Shown: positions 40,138-48,767, counted from the stretch's first letter. The stretch is 64,000 bases of DNA from Streptomyces griseoviridis (GCF_005222485.1 NZ_CP029078.1:3903501-3967500); one strand, 5' to 3'. A program made the numbers and translations. The notes: generated by a model not told the origin, from the letters alone.

Positions 40138-41688
40138 TCAGTGGGCGATGACCGGTATCGGCAGCTCGTCGTCCTGGCCGGTGCCCGCTCCCGGGCCGGT
40201 GGTGACCACATGGGCCCCGGGCCGGCCCGCGTTCACGAACACCGAGACGATGACCGCGGCCAGCAGCAGCATGCCGACGGCGAACCAGATCGCGGCCGTG
40301 TAGCCGTGCACCATGCCCTGCAACTGCACGAGCTGCTGCTGGGACTTGGAGCCGGCGCCCACGATGTGGTCCGCGATGTACCCGGTCGTCGCGGAGGCGG
40401 CGATCGTGTTCAGCAGGGCGGTGCCGATCGCGCCGCCCACCTGCTGCGAGGTGTTGACCATCGCGGAGGCGACACCGGCGTCCCGGGGCTCGACGCCCAG
40501 CGTGGCCAGGGACATGGCCGGCATGAACGCCGTACCCATGCCGAGGCCGAGCAGCAGCATCGCGGGCAGGATCGTCGAGGCGTACGACGAGCCGATCTCG
40601 AGCCCGGTCATCAGCAGCATGCCGACGGCGGCGACCACGAAGCCGGGCGCCATCAGCATCCGGGCCGGGAGCCGGGTCATCAGCCGGGTGCCGATCTGGG
40701 TGGAGCCGACCATCATGCCGACGACCATCGGCATGAAGGCGAGGCCGGTCTGGATCGGGGTGAAGCCCTTCACGACCTGGAGGTAGTAGGTCAGGAAGAG
40801 GAACGTGCCGAACATCGCGATGATCGCGATGCCGAGCGAGAGGTAGATCCCGCCGCGGTTGCGGTCGGTGACCACGCGCAGCGGCAGCAGCGGCGCCTTG
40901 ACCCGGGCCTCGGTGACGACGAACGCCAGCAGCAGCACGGCCGACGCGACGAACAGCGAGACGGTGAACGCGTCGCTCCAGCCGTCGGACTCGGCGCGGG
41001 TGAAGCCGTAGACCAGCGAGACCAGGCCGAGGGTGGACAGGACGACGCCGGGGATGTCGAGCGGGGAGCGGTTGCGGCTGCCCTCGGGCTCCCGGATCAC
41101 GAAGTACGCGCCGAGCGCGGCCACGATCGCGAACGGGATGTTCACGAAGAACGTCCAGCGCCAGTCGAGGTACTCGGTGAGGACACCGCCGAGGATGAAG
41201 CCGACGGCGCCGCCGCCACCGGCGATCGCGCCGTAGATGCCGAACGCCTTGGCGCGCTCCTTCGCGTCCGTGAACATCACGGCGAGCAGGGAGAGCGCGG
41301 CGGGCGCGAGGAGCGCGCCGAAGACGCCCTGGAGGGCGCGGGCGCCGAACATCATGGCGCCGCTGGTGGCGGCGCCGCCGAGCGCGGAGGCGAGGGCGAA
41401 GCCGGTGAGTCCGGTGACGAAGGCGCGCTTGCGTCCCCAGAGGTCGGCCAGCCGCCCGCCGAACAGCAGCAGTCCGCCGAAGGCGAGGGCGTAGGCGGTG
41501 ACGACCCACTGCCGGTTGCCGTCGGAGATGCCCAGGTCGGTCTGGGCGGAGGGCAGGGCGATGTTCACGATGGTGGCGTCGAGGACGACCATCAGCTGGG
41601 CGAGCGCGATGAAGACGAGCGCTTTCCAGCGGTTGGCGTCGCCGCTCTTGTCGGCGGCGCCGCGGGCCGGGGCGGCTGTTTCTGACAT
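40138..41688 (-). CDS. EmrB/QacA-type MFS drug exporter
   Basis: A 516-residue exporter of 14 membrane segments: QLMVVLDATIVNIALPSAQT in segment 1, GGRLADLWGRKRAFVTG, and the antiporter motif in GGAVGFILGGVL. The C-terminus ends in a Gly/Thr-rich tail (PGAGTGQDDELPIPVIAH). The ATG at 41688 (MSETAAP) is listed; a GTG 12 bases earlier is equally possible and neither has a good ribosome-binding site. A TetR gene lies upstream in the same direction after a 439-base gap, so control by that TetR is likely but the operator is not adjacent. Confidence 0.9.
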   Translation of the reverse strand: MSETAAPARGAADKSGDANRWKALVFIALAQLMVVLDATIVNIALPSAQTDLGISDGNRQWVVTAYALAFGGLLLFGGRLADLWGRKRAFVTGLTGFALASALGGAATSGAMMFGARALQGVFGALLAPAALSLLAVMFTDAKERAKAFGIYGAIAGGGGAVGFILGGVLTEYLDWRWTFFVNIPFAIVAALGAYFVIREPEGSRNRSPLDIPGVVLSTLGLVSLVYGFTRAESDGWSDAFTVSLFVASAVLLLAFVVTEARVKAPLLPLRVVTDRNRGGIYLSLGIAIIAMFGTFLFLTYYLQVVKGFTPIQTGLAFMPMVVGMMVGSTQIGTRLMTRLPARMLMAPGFVVAAVGMLLMTGLEIGSSYASTILPAMLLLGLGMGTAFMPAMSLATLGVEPRDAGVASAMVNTSQQVGGAIGTALLNTIAASATTGYIADHIVGAGSKSQQQLVQLQGMVHGYTAAIWFAVGMLLLAAVIVSVFVNAGRPGAHVVTTGPGAGTGQDDELPIPVIAH

Positions 41689-41925
41689 GGAGGTACCCAC
41701 TTCGGGACTTTCGGGACGGAAAAAGGTGGCGTGAACGCGGAAAACGTGGCGTGAAGGCGGAAAAGGGCGTGGCGGACTACGGGACGTCGACGGTGACGGC
41801 CGCGAGGGCGTGGACCGGGTCGGCCGGAGTGCGGGCCGGGGCCGGAGTCCGAGGGGAGCCGGCGCCTGAGTGGGAGCCGCTGCTGCCTGGATGGGGCCGC
41901 AGTCGGTCAGGACGATCAGCCGGGC

Positions 41926-42030
41926 CGGACGGTGGGACGGTGAGACGGGTCGGACGGTGTAACGGTTCGGACGGTGAGACGGGTCGGACGGTGGGACGAT
42001 CCGCCGGGTGGGACGGTTCGGACGGTGGGA
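41926..42030. repeat. Degenerate 17-bp tandem repeats
   Basis: Units of the type CGGACGGTGAGACGGGT are repeated about five times with insertions. They fill the middle of the 439-base gap (41689-42127) between the exporter and its TetR gene. Nearer the exporter, a GGCGTGAA-CGCGGAAAA motif repeats three times (41729-41766). No gene is seen in the gap. Confidence 0.7.
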
Positions 42031-42127
42031 GGTCCGGACCGGTCAGCCGGGCGCGGGAGCGCGGAAGCGCGGGCGGCCGGCCGGGTCGCGGGGGCGGGGG
42101 CAGGGGCGGGGGCGGGGCGGGAGACGG

Positions 42128-42772
42128 TCAGGACTGTCGGAGGTCCTCCATGGTCACGGTCGCCCCCGGCAGGACGGAGCGGGCCGGGGCCCGCAGTCCG
42201 TCGAGGAACAGTTGCAGATGGCGGTGGACGAAGCCGTCGACGCTGAGGCAGGCCGCACCGGCCGGGGGCCGGCTGAGCTGCGCGACGGCGACCATCACGT
42301 CGCCGACACCGACGTCGGGACGGAGCTGTCCCGCCGCCCTGGCGCGGCCCATGATCTCCCCGACGATCTGCTCGACCCGTCGCCGGGCCGCCTCCAGGTC
42401 GGGGTGGTTCTCGTCGAAGGCGCTGGAGATCATCGGGCACAGGGCGCTGATCCGCTCGTCCCCCGCGGTGTGCACGAAGCGCTCCAGCGCCGCGAAGGCG
42501 TCCCCGCTGGCCGCGAGCGCCGTCTCGGCCGCCTCGGACGTCCGGTCCATGACGGAGCAGACGACCTCGCGCACCAGCGCGTCACGGTCGGGGAAGTGGC
42601 GGTACACCGTGGCGTTGCCGACGCCGGCCCGGCGGGCGATCTCGTCGAGCGGGACATGGGGCCCGTGTTCGACGAACATCTCGCGGGCGGCGGAGACGAT
42701 CCGCTCCCGGTTGCGCTGAGCGTCGGCACGCGGCCGGGTCACCTTGCGCACGGGACTTGCGGTGGCCGTCAC
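42128..42772 (-). CDS. TetR family transcriptional regulator
   Basis: A 214-residue regulator with a canonical HTH (RERIVSAAREMFVEHGPHVP, DEIARRAGVGNATVYRHFPD) and a TetR_C ligand domain of the SbtR-like type (MISSAFDENHPDLEAARRRV). The GTG at 42770-42772 follows AGGGAG seven bases upstream. Two perfect tandem dyads lie 52-108 bases before the start, so autoregulation is strongly suggested. It precedes an EmrB-type exporter on the same strand and probably represses it. Confidence 0.92.
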   Translation of the reverse strand: MTATASPVRKVTRPRADAQRNRERIVSAAREMFVEHGPHVPLDEIARRAGVGNATVYRHFPDRDALVREVVCSVMDRTSEAAETALAASGDAFAALERFVHTAGDERISALCPMISSAFDENHPDLEAARRRVEQIVGEIMGRARAAGQLRPDVGVGDVMVAVAQLSRPPAGAACLSVDGFVHRHLQLFLDGLRAPARSVLPGATVTMEDLRQS

Positions 42773-42823
42773 GGCGTACTCCCTGGGTCGATGGTCGGTG
42801 CGGTGGTCGGTGCGGGCGCGATG

Positions 42824-42880
42824 CGGGGAAAGCGTCCCCGTTTCGCTCGGACACGAGTTCAAACGGGGAAAGGCTCCCCG
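42824..42880. promoter_or_regulatory. Two tandem TetR operators
   Basis: CGGGGA-AAGCG-TCCCCG (42824-42840) and CGGGGA-AAGGC-TCCCCG (42864-42880): both are perfect 6-5-6 dyads with nearly identical spacers and centres 40 bases apart, about four helical turns. They sit upstream of the tetR gene. Confidence 0.75.
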
Positions 42881-42917
42881 GTTATTTCCGGCCGCGCGGA
42901 AACTTCCAGTGACCTGA

Positions 42918-42957
42918 GTCACACGCGATCCCGGGGACGTCACACGCGATCCCGGGG
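42918..42957. repeat. Two direct repeats of a 19-bp element, 21-bp period
   Basis: GTCACACGCGATCCCGGGG occurs at 42918-42936 and 42939-42957 in the gap before the metalloprotease gene (42773-43094). The two-turn phasing suggests a protein-binding site. An 8-bp inverted repeat CGTTCGGG/CCCGAACG (42994-43001, 43028-43035) follows. Confidence 0.55.
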
Positions 42958-43094
42958 GCGGCGACACGCGCCGGTATGCCCGCCTTTCAGCCACGTTCGG
43001 GCGCTTCCAGCGCGCGCCCACGCGCCCCCCGAACGAGGGTGATCGGAAGGGGGCAGCCGGTGACCGGTGGCTGCCGTGGACGAAGGGCTCGCCC

Positions 43095-44378
43095 ATGCAG
43101 CAGCCGACCAGACGTCGGATACGCCCGCGTCGCGTGGCCGCCCTCGCCTCCGTGACCGCCCTGACCCTCACGGTCAGCACCTCGGCCGGTACCGGACACC
43201 TCACGAGGGGGAACTCGGGCTCGGGCGCCGGCCCGATAGCCATGGCCCGCGGCACCGCGCTCGACCCCTGCATGATCAACGGAGGGCACGCCGTCCAGAT
43301 GTCCGAGGGCGTCCCGACCACCGGCGGCTACTCCCGCTCCACCGGCACCGTCCGCGCCCTGACCCTGATGGTCGACTTCTCCGACGCCCCCGGCCAGGGC
43401 GACGCGCTCGACCGGTTCAGGGAGTTCTTCCCGCAGACCCAGGAGTGGTTCCGCACCGCGTCCTACGGCCGCCTCGACTACCGCCCCGAAGCCCCCGTCG
43501 CGCGCTGGCTGCGGATGCCGAGGTCGTTCAAGGAGTACGGGATAGAGCGCGGCGCCCCCTTCGACCCCGCCTACCGCGACCTCGTCCAGGACATCGTGTC
43601 CGCCGCCGACCCTCAGGTCGACTTCCGCTCGTACGACTTCCTGAACGTGCTGGTCACCCCCAACGCCGGCCCCTCCGCCCTCGACACGGTCCTGTCGGTG
43701 ACGTTCGCGGGCAACCCGGACGCCCCGGTCGCCGACGGCGTCCCGATCGCCAACGCGTCGTTCGTCTACTCCCGCCAGGACGACGGCTCGGGCTCCTACG
43801 CCCGCACCGGCTACCGGGTGCTGCCGCACGAGAACGGCCATGTCTTCGGCCTGCCCGACCTGTACACCCAGGAGGGCGGGGGCGCGGTCGGCCACTGGGA
43901 CATCATGAGCGAGGACTGGGGCGCCGACAACGACCTGCTCGGCTGGCACAAGTGGAAGCTGGGCTGGCTCGACCCGTCCCAGGTGAGATGCGCGTCGGGG
44001 CGCGGCAGGTCCGAGTTCACGCTGACGCCGCTGGCCCGCAAGGGCGGCCCGAAGCTCCTCTTCGTCCCCCTCGGCCGCGGCTCCGGATACGCCGTCGAAG
44101 TGCGCACCCGGGAGGGCAACGACGAGGCCGTCTGCCGCCCTGGGGCGCTGATCTACAAGGTCGACGCGGGCGTCGACACCGGGATGGGCCCGGTGAAGGT
44201 GCTCGACTCCCACCCCGACAGCGGCGGCTGCACCCGCAGCCCGAACGTCCACGCGGAACTCTCCGACGCGCCCTTCACCCGGGGCGAGGTCTTCAAGGAC
44301 CCGGGCCGCGGCATACGGATCACGGTGACGGGGACGGACCCGCAGGGCGCCTACCGGATCGCGGTGACCCGGGGGTGA
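43095..44378 (+). CDS. Secreted M6 family metalloprotease
   Basis: A 427-residue zincin. N-terminal signal peptide (RRRIRPRRVAALASVTALTLTV, cleavage near residue 31). The catalytic motif is H245-E-N-G-H249 within VLPHENGHVFGLPDLY, the third ligand is probably in GLPDLY, and a Met-turn is in GHWDIMSEDWG. This fits immune-inhibitor-A-like M6 peptidases, but the protein lacks the long C-terminal domains of InhA and has only a short beta-rich tail. It is probably an extracellular protease. The ATG at 43095 begins the signal peptide. Confidence 0.88.
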   Translation: MQQPTRRRIRPRRVAALASVTALTLTVSTSAGTGHLTRGNSGSGAGPIAMARGTALDPCMINGGHAVQMSEGVPTTGGYSRSTGTVRALTLMVDFSDAPGQGDALDRFREFFPQTQEWFRTASYGRLDYRPEAPVARWLRMPRSFKEYGIERGAPFDPAYRDLVQDIVSAADPQVDFRSYDFLNVLVTPNAGPSALDTVLSVTFAGNPDAPVADGVPIANASFVYSRQDDGSGSYARTGYRVLPHENGHVFGLPDLYTQEGGGAVGHWDIMSEDWGADNDLLGWHKWKLGWLDPSQVRCASGRGRSEFTLTPLARKGGPKLLFVPLGRGSGYAVEVRTREGNDEAVCRPGALIYKVDAGVDTGMGPVKVLDSHPDSGGCTRSPNVHAELSDAPFTRGEVFKDPGRGIRITVTGTDPQGAYRIAVTRG

Positions 44379-44473
44379 GGCCCCTGGAGAGCGTGGCCCC
44401 CGGAGCGGACGTCCTGACGGGCCAGGTCCGCGCACTACCGTAGGCGTGCCCTGATCGCCGTACCGGAGAGCCG

Positions 44474-46354
44474 ATGCCCGCGAACCCTGAACCGGAGCCG
44501 CCCGCCGTACCGGCGGAGGCGGTCGCGCCCCTGATCCGCGGGGTCTCCGTGCTGCGGGCGCTGACCGAGGCGGGCGGCGCGCTGAGCCCGAGCGGCCTCG
44601 AACGGGCGACGGGCCTGGCCCGTTCCACGGTGGACCGGGTCACCGCGACGCTCACCCGGATGGGACACGTACGGATGGACGGCCGCGACGCGGTCCTCGC
44701 CCCGGGCGTGATGCGGCTGGGCAACGCGTATCTGGCGGCGCTGCGGCTGCCGTCGCTGCTGGGCGGGCACGCGGACGCCCTCGCCGACGAACTGGACGAG
44801 TCGGTGTCCCTGGCGGTGCCCGACGGCGACGGCGTCCGCTTCGTCCACCAGGCGACGCGACGCCGCGCGATGTCCCTCGCCTTCCGCATCGGCGACCTCC
44901 TGCCGTCCGAACGCACCGCGCCCGGACCGCTGTTCGCGACCGAGTGGACGGAGCGGGAGTGGCGGAGCTGGCGCGACCGGAGCACGACGGACGCGAGGGC
45001 CAGGGACTACCCGGCGCTGCCGCAGGAGGAGTTGAGACAGCGGACACCCGAAATCCCGTACGGCGCTGAGACGTTGAACGCAACGTTTTCCCGCCGGGTG
45101 AAGGAGGCGGCGGAGACGGGCTGGGCGCTCGACGACCAGTTGATCGAACCGGGTCTCGTGGCGGTCGCGGTGCCGGTGCGGGACCCGCGCGGCGGCCGGA
45201 TCGTGTGCGCGGTGAGCGTGGTGAGCCACACCAGCAGACACTCGGCGGCGGAGCTGCGGGACACGCTGCTGCCGAGGCTGCGGTCGGCGGTGGCCCGGAT
45301 GGAACGGACCCTGCGGACGGCGGGCCCGCCGCAGCAGACGGCGGCGCCGTCCGGGCTCGCGACCTGGACGGGGTCGTCGAAGCAGGAACTGGGCCGGGAG
45401 TTCGTGGAGTCGCTGGCCCGCGGACTGACGGTGCTGACGGCGTTCGGGGAGGGCCGGGCTGCGCTCACCCTGACGGACGTGGCGAAGGCGACGGGCCTGG
45501 CACGGGCGACGGCCCGGCGCGCGCTGATCACCTACGAGCACCTGGGCCTGGTGGCGCCGGGCGAGGACCCCAGGACGTTCACGCTGACGCCGCGGGTCCT
45601 CTCGCTCGGCTATCCGCCGCTGTCCCGCACGACGCTGCCCCAGATCGCGACCCCGCACCTGGCGTCGCTGTCGGCGCGGACGAACGAGTCGTCGTCGCTG
45701 GCGATCCTGGTACCGGGCGCGGGCGCCCTGGCCGAGATCCAGTACACGGCGCGGGTGGCGACGACGCGGGTGATGAGCGTGAACATCGCGGTGGGCACCC
45801 GCCTGCCGGCGTACGCGACCGCACTGGGCCGCGTCCTCCTGGCGGACCCCCCACCGACACCCCCGCCCCCACACGGGCCGACGCCCGCAACCCCCCTCCC
45901 CCGCCTGACCCCACACGGGCCGACGCCCCCAACCCTCCTCCCCCGCCTGACCCCGCACACGGTGGCGGCCCCGACGCCCGTCTCCGCGCCCCTACCGCCC
46001 CGCCTGACGTCGCACGGGTCGACGGCCCCGACGGCCCACGCGGCGCCCCTCCCGCGCCTGACCTCGCGGACGGTGACGGACCCGACGGCCCTCTCCCGCC
46101 TCCTCGAACGCGCCCGCGCGGATGGATTCGCCCTGGTGGAAGAGGAGTTGGAGGAGGGCCTGCGCTCGATCGCGGTCCCGGTCCGCGACCGCGCGGGCCG
46201 AGCGGTGGCGGCGGTGAACATCGCCCTGCACGCGTCCCGCCACACCCTGAGAGAGTGCGAGACGAACCTCCTGCCGGCCCTGCGCCAGACGGCGACGGAC
46301 ATCGAACGCGACCTGAGAGTGGCGAGCCGCTTCACCCGTGTACCACTGACGTGA
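44474..46354 (+). CDS. Double IclR family regulator with repeat-expanded effector domain
   Basis: A 626-residue protein made of two complete IclR units in tandem. Unit 1: HTH at about residues 21-75 (LSPSGLERATGLARSTVDRV) and effector domain to about 275. Unit 2: HTH at about 308-370 (LTLTDVAKATGLARATARRA) and an effector domain of PcaR/PobR type (ATTRVMSVNIAVGTRLPAY, LVEEELEEGLRSIAVPVRD). Between residues 459 and 532 unit 2 is interrupted by a Pro/Thr-rich repeat containing PRLT four times. Tandem IclR fusions are known in actinomycetes, often for aromatic catabolism, but no such genes are adjacent. Confidence 0.85.
   Translation: MPANPEPEPPAVPAEAVAPLIRGVSVLRALTEAGGALSPSGLERATGLARSTVDRVTATLTRMGHVRMDGRDAVLAPGVMRLGNAYLAALRLPSLLGGHADALADELDESVSLAVPDGDGVRFVHQATRRRAMSLAFRIGDLLPSERTAPGPLFATEWTEREWRSWRDRSTTDARARDYPALPQEELRQRTPEIPYGAETLNATFSRRVKEAAETGWALDDQLIEPGLVAVAVPVRDPRGGRIVCAVSVVSHTSRHSAAELRDTLLPRLRSAVARMERTLRTAGPPQQTAAPSGLATWTGSSKQELGREFVESLARGLTVLTAFGEGRAALTLTDVAKATGLARATARRALITYEHLGLVAPGEDPRTFTLTPRVLSLGYPPLSRTTLPQIATPHLASLSARTNESSSLAILVPGAGALAEIQYTARVATTRVMSVNIAVGTRLPAYATALGRVLLADPPPTPPPPHGPTPATPLPRLTPHGPTPPTLLPRLTPHTVAAPTPVSAPLPPRLTSHGSTAPTAHAAPLPRLTSRTVTDPTALSRLLERARADGFALVEEELEEGLRSIAVPVRDRAGRAVAAVNIALHASRHTLRECETNLLPALRQTATDIERDLRVASRFTRVPLT
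45848..46069 (+). repeat. 42-bp coding repeat within the IclR gene
   Basis: A 42-bp (14-residue) period is visible from 45869 to 45960 (the CCA/CCG-CAC codons recur at 45911 and 45953), with more diverged copies to 46069. The protein motif is PLPRLTPHGPTPPT, apparently an expansion of the native LPRLTSRTVTDP segment. Confidence 0.8.
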
Positions 46355-46678
46355 GGAGCGGTTTCCTCGGTGACGGGAGCGGTCCCGTGCGTCGGGAGTG
46401 GTCCCGTGCCGTCGGGAGCGGCCTCGTCGCGAAGGCACCGGTCCCGTCCCGACTGGAGTGGTCCCGTCACGAACGCGTCGGTCTCCTCCCGACGGAGCCT
46501 GTCCCCTCAGCACCGGTCTCCTCCCGACCGGACCGGTCCCCTCCAGTGACCTGAGCCCGGCCTCTCCCACGACGGCCAACCCGCTACACTGACGGCGGTG
46601 GCTCGGCCCTGGGGCAGTCCCACCAAAGCTGCCGGAGCAGGCCAAGGGGTGCGCAATCCCTTCCCTCCGACAGACCCC
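46355..46678. other. 324-base gap with degenerate repeats and a tRNA promoter
   Basis: From 46357 to 46550 the DNA is made of diverged units of the type GGGAGCGGTCCCGT. A candidate -10 box TACACT (46585-46590) precedes tRNA-Arg by about 90 bases. No protein gene is supported. Confidence 0.5.
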
Positions 46679-46751
46679 GCCTTCGTAGCTCAGGGGATAG
46701 AGCACCGCTCTCCTAAAGCGGGTGTCGCAGGTTCGAATCCTGCCGGGGGCA
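46679..46751 (+). tRNA. tRNA-Arg (anticodon CCT)
   Basis: A 73-nucleotide cloverleaf: acceptor GCCTTCG with CGGGGGC (two G-U pairs), D-arm GCTC...GAGC, anticodon stem CCGCT/AGCGG with loop CTCCTAA giving CCT (codon AGG), T-arm GCAGG-TTCGAAT-CCTGC, discriminator A. CCA is not encoded. This tRNA is a common integration site for actinomycete mobile elements, and a relaxase-like remnant follows it. Confidence 0.95.
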
Positions 46752-46770
46752 CACGATCGACCAGGGCAGA

Positions 46771-46811
46771 GGCCCCGGAATCCCAGCTCACTGGGGGTCC
46801 GGGGCCTTTTT
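46771..46811 (+). terminator. Rho-independent terminator of tRNA-Arg
   Basis: GGCCCCGGA pairs with TCCGGGGCC and an inner stem CCCAG/CTGGG closes the loop; TTTTTC follows. A classical terminator with a T-run, rare in this window. Confidence 0.85.
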
Positions 46812-46871
46812 CATGGCCGGACCCGGGAGTGTTCCTACGGTCTGGCTGCGCCCTGAAAACACCTTCCCTAC

Positions 46872-47213
46872 GTGGCGCCAGCTACCAAAAACGGCGCCGC
46901 CCTCTCAAGCCGTCGGCCGCCTCGGGCCATGGATCGGCACATCCGGCATCTACGCCAGGTGGTACCCGAGCACGTGGGTCAGATCGTCGAAGACCCCGCC
47001 TTCGACGCCCTCGCCGCGGCGGAGGCGGAGGCCGCTGGCCACAACGCGTCCGCCGTCCTCACCCGGCGCACCCTGGACGACGCCCACAGACCGGCACGAG
47101 CACTGGCCTGGCTCATCCACCGTCTCGCCAGACAGACCCCAAGCAGGCCCACCACGCAGGCAGTAACCCGTGCGCCTCGCATTGCAGTGCCCTCCACGCT
47201 TCGGCGGTGCTGA
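46872..47213 (+). pseudogene. Remnant resembling a mobilisation relaxase C-terminus
   Basis: The frame read from GTG 46872, or ATG 46929, gives IRHLRQVVPEHVGQIVEDPA and NASAVLTRRTLDDAHRPARA followed by LAWLIHRLARQ. This helical pattern resembles the C-terminal tail of large relaxase/mobilisation proteins of actinomycete integrative elements. The first 19 and last 20 residues are not protein-like and no nuclease domain is present, so it is treated as a decayed fragment beside tRNA-Arg. A genuine small protein of unknown function is the alternative. Confidence 0.35.
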
Positions 47214-47546
47214 TCACCTCTGTGCTGGGCCCCCGCCGTCCGATGTGGGTGGCTGGGTCTTGCGGTGCTTGCCGGTGCCGGAGCCGAGCGGCTTCGGCAC
47301 CGGCCCGGTCGGCGTCGGCGTCGGCTCATTGGTCTCGGGATGCAGGAGGGCCTTGGCCTCCGCCAGGTTGGCGACGAAGCCGTACGGCTCCCATGCGTGT
47401 CCGTTCCAGCGCTCGATGGCTCGGGGTGCGTCCGGGTGCAGGTGGGATGCCTTGGGGCCATCGCCGGAGACGATCGGTAGGGCGCGAAGTCGGCCGATCT
47501 TCGAGTCGCGGCGTTCCGCCCACTCCTTCAGCGGCTCGTCGTCCAT
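47214..47546 (-). CDS. DUF6087-type small protein
   Basis: A 110-residue hydrophilic protein. MDDEPLKEWAERRDSKIGRLRAL, ASHLHPDAPRAIERWNGHAW and EPYGFVANLAEAKALL follow the pattern of the Streptomyces DUF6087 family; the last 40 residues are Pro/Thr/Gly-rich. Function unknown. The ATG at 47544-47546 is the only good start. It lies 33 bases downstream of the tgmC gene on the same strand and may belong to that transcript. Confidence 0.7.
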   Translation of the reverse strand: MDDEPLKEWAERRDSKIGRLRALPIVSGDGPKASHLHPDAPRAIERWNGHAWEPYGFVANLAEAKALLHPETNEPTPTPTGPVPKPLGSGTGKHRKTQPPTSDGGGPAQR

Positions 47547-47579
47547 CCTGCGTTCCTCGCGTCGGTGGTGGTGGCTGTT

Positions 47580-48767
47580 TCAGGAGGGTAGCCGCCACTG
47601 TGGGCCGCTCGGGTTTCCGAGCCAGACGACCTGTCTGTCGCGAGAGACGGTCACTCCGAACGCGGCGGTGCTCGGTGTGCCGTGCTCCTCCCAGGTGGCG
47701 ATGGCCGACTCGATCATGTCCCAGAGACGTCGGGGGCCGCCCTGCCGGACCTCACAGCCGCTGTCGGCAGCGGTGATTACGGCGAAGGAATCGGTGACGC
47801 TGTCCAGTACGAACGTGCTGAGCGGGCCGCCGTCGACAGCCAGGGAGAAGAACCGGGCATCGGGTGCGGCGAGTTGGGCCATGAACGCCGGCCCGGAGTC
47901 GGTGAGCGCCTCTGGCCCGTGCGTGGTCTTCCGGACCGTACCGTCGTCGGGTCCCGGGACCATGCCCAGGTTCTCCGGTGCCTCCTGTTGGCGCGCGATC
48001 ATGAAGCTCGGGTCGTCCTCGCTGAACCAGCCGCTCGCGCTGTCCCCGGCGGTGATGAGTTTGACCAGGCCGAGGGAGCGCATCCAGCCGCGCAGGGTGG
48101 TGAGGATGACGCCGCCCGGCCGTACCTGTTCCAGCCAGGAGGGTGGGATGTTGCGGAAGCCGCAGGTGGCGATCAGCCGGTCGTACGGCGCTCCGTCCGG
48201 GTGGCCGGCGCGGCCGTCCCCCACCAGCAGGTGCGGGCCGTGGCCGGACTCGGTGAGGGCCTCGCGGGCCCTCCGCGCCACGCCCTCGTCCGTCTCGATC
48301 GACGTCACGTTCCCGCTGCCGAGCCGGTGGCACATCAGGGCCGTCGAGTAGCCGGTGCCCGTGCCGATCTCCAACACGTCCATGCCGTCGTGCACGTCCA
48401 GATCTTCCAGCATCCGAACGACCAGGCTCGGCAGGGTCGATGACGAGGTCGGGGTCGCGTTGCTGATCGGCTTCGGATCGGTCCAGTCGATGTCGTGGCC
48501 GTCGAACTGGGTCATCCAGGTCTCGTCGGTGTAGACGAGCCGGAGCCACTCATCCTGGCCGGCGGTCTCCGGCGTCACGGGCTCCCAGGTGGTGACGCCG
48601 GGTGCGTCGTTCTCCCGGTAGAAGCGCGGAAGGAAAATGTGGCGGGGCACCGCTTCGACGGCGGCTCGCCACTGCGGCGACCGCAGCCGGGCGTCCTCCT
48701 CCAGCCGGTGAGCGAGCCGAAGCCGTAGATCGGCAGCGGCCGTCTCGATAGCGAGCTCACTGGCCAC
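47580..48767 (-). CDS. tgmC: PIMT-type methyltransferase of the ATP-grasp peptide maturase system
   Basis: A 395-residue protein: N-terminal helical region with SPQWRAAVEAVPRHIFLPRF, then a protein-isoaspartate methyltransferase fold with SAM motif DVLEIGTGTGYSTALMCHRL and the PIMT segments PTSSSTLPSLVVRML and LLVGDGRAGHP, and a roughly 160-residue extension typical of RiPP-associated PIMTs. It should methylate an Asp side chain of the peptide, which can lead to aspartimide. The GTG at 48765-48767 has AAGGAGG seven bases upstream and overlaps tgmB by 11 bases. Confidence 0.9.
   Translation of the reverse strand: MASELAIETAAADLRLRLAHRLEEDARLRSPQWRAAVEAVPRHIFLPRFYRENDAPGVTTWEPVTPETAGQDEWLRLVYTDETWMTQFDGHDIDWTDPKPISNATPTSSSTLPSLVVRMLEDLDVHDGMDVLEIGTGTGYSTALMCHRLGSGNVTSIETDEGVARRAREALTESGHGPHLLVGDGRAGHPDGAPYDRLIATCGFRNIPPSWLEQVRPGGVILTTLRGWMRSLGLVKLITAGDSASGWFSEDDPSFMIARQQEAPENLGMVPGPDDGTVRKTTHGPEALTDSGPAFMAQLAAPDARFFSLAVDGGPLSTFVLDSVTDSFAVITAADSGCEVRQGGPRRLWDMIESAIATWEEHGTPSTAAFGVTVSRDRQVVWLGNPSGPQWRLPS

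Noticed and set aside
42773-43321. N-terminal extension of the TetR gene
   Set aside because: Would run through both operators and into the protease signal sequence; GTG 42772 has a proper ribosome-binding site.
46813-47166. Alternative frame over the relaxase-like remnant
   Set aside because: Ser/Arg/Pro-rich and without third-position GC bias; the 46872 frame is more protein-like.
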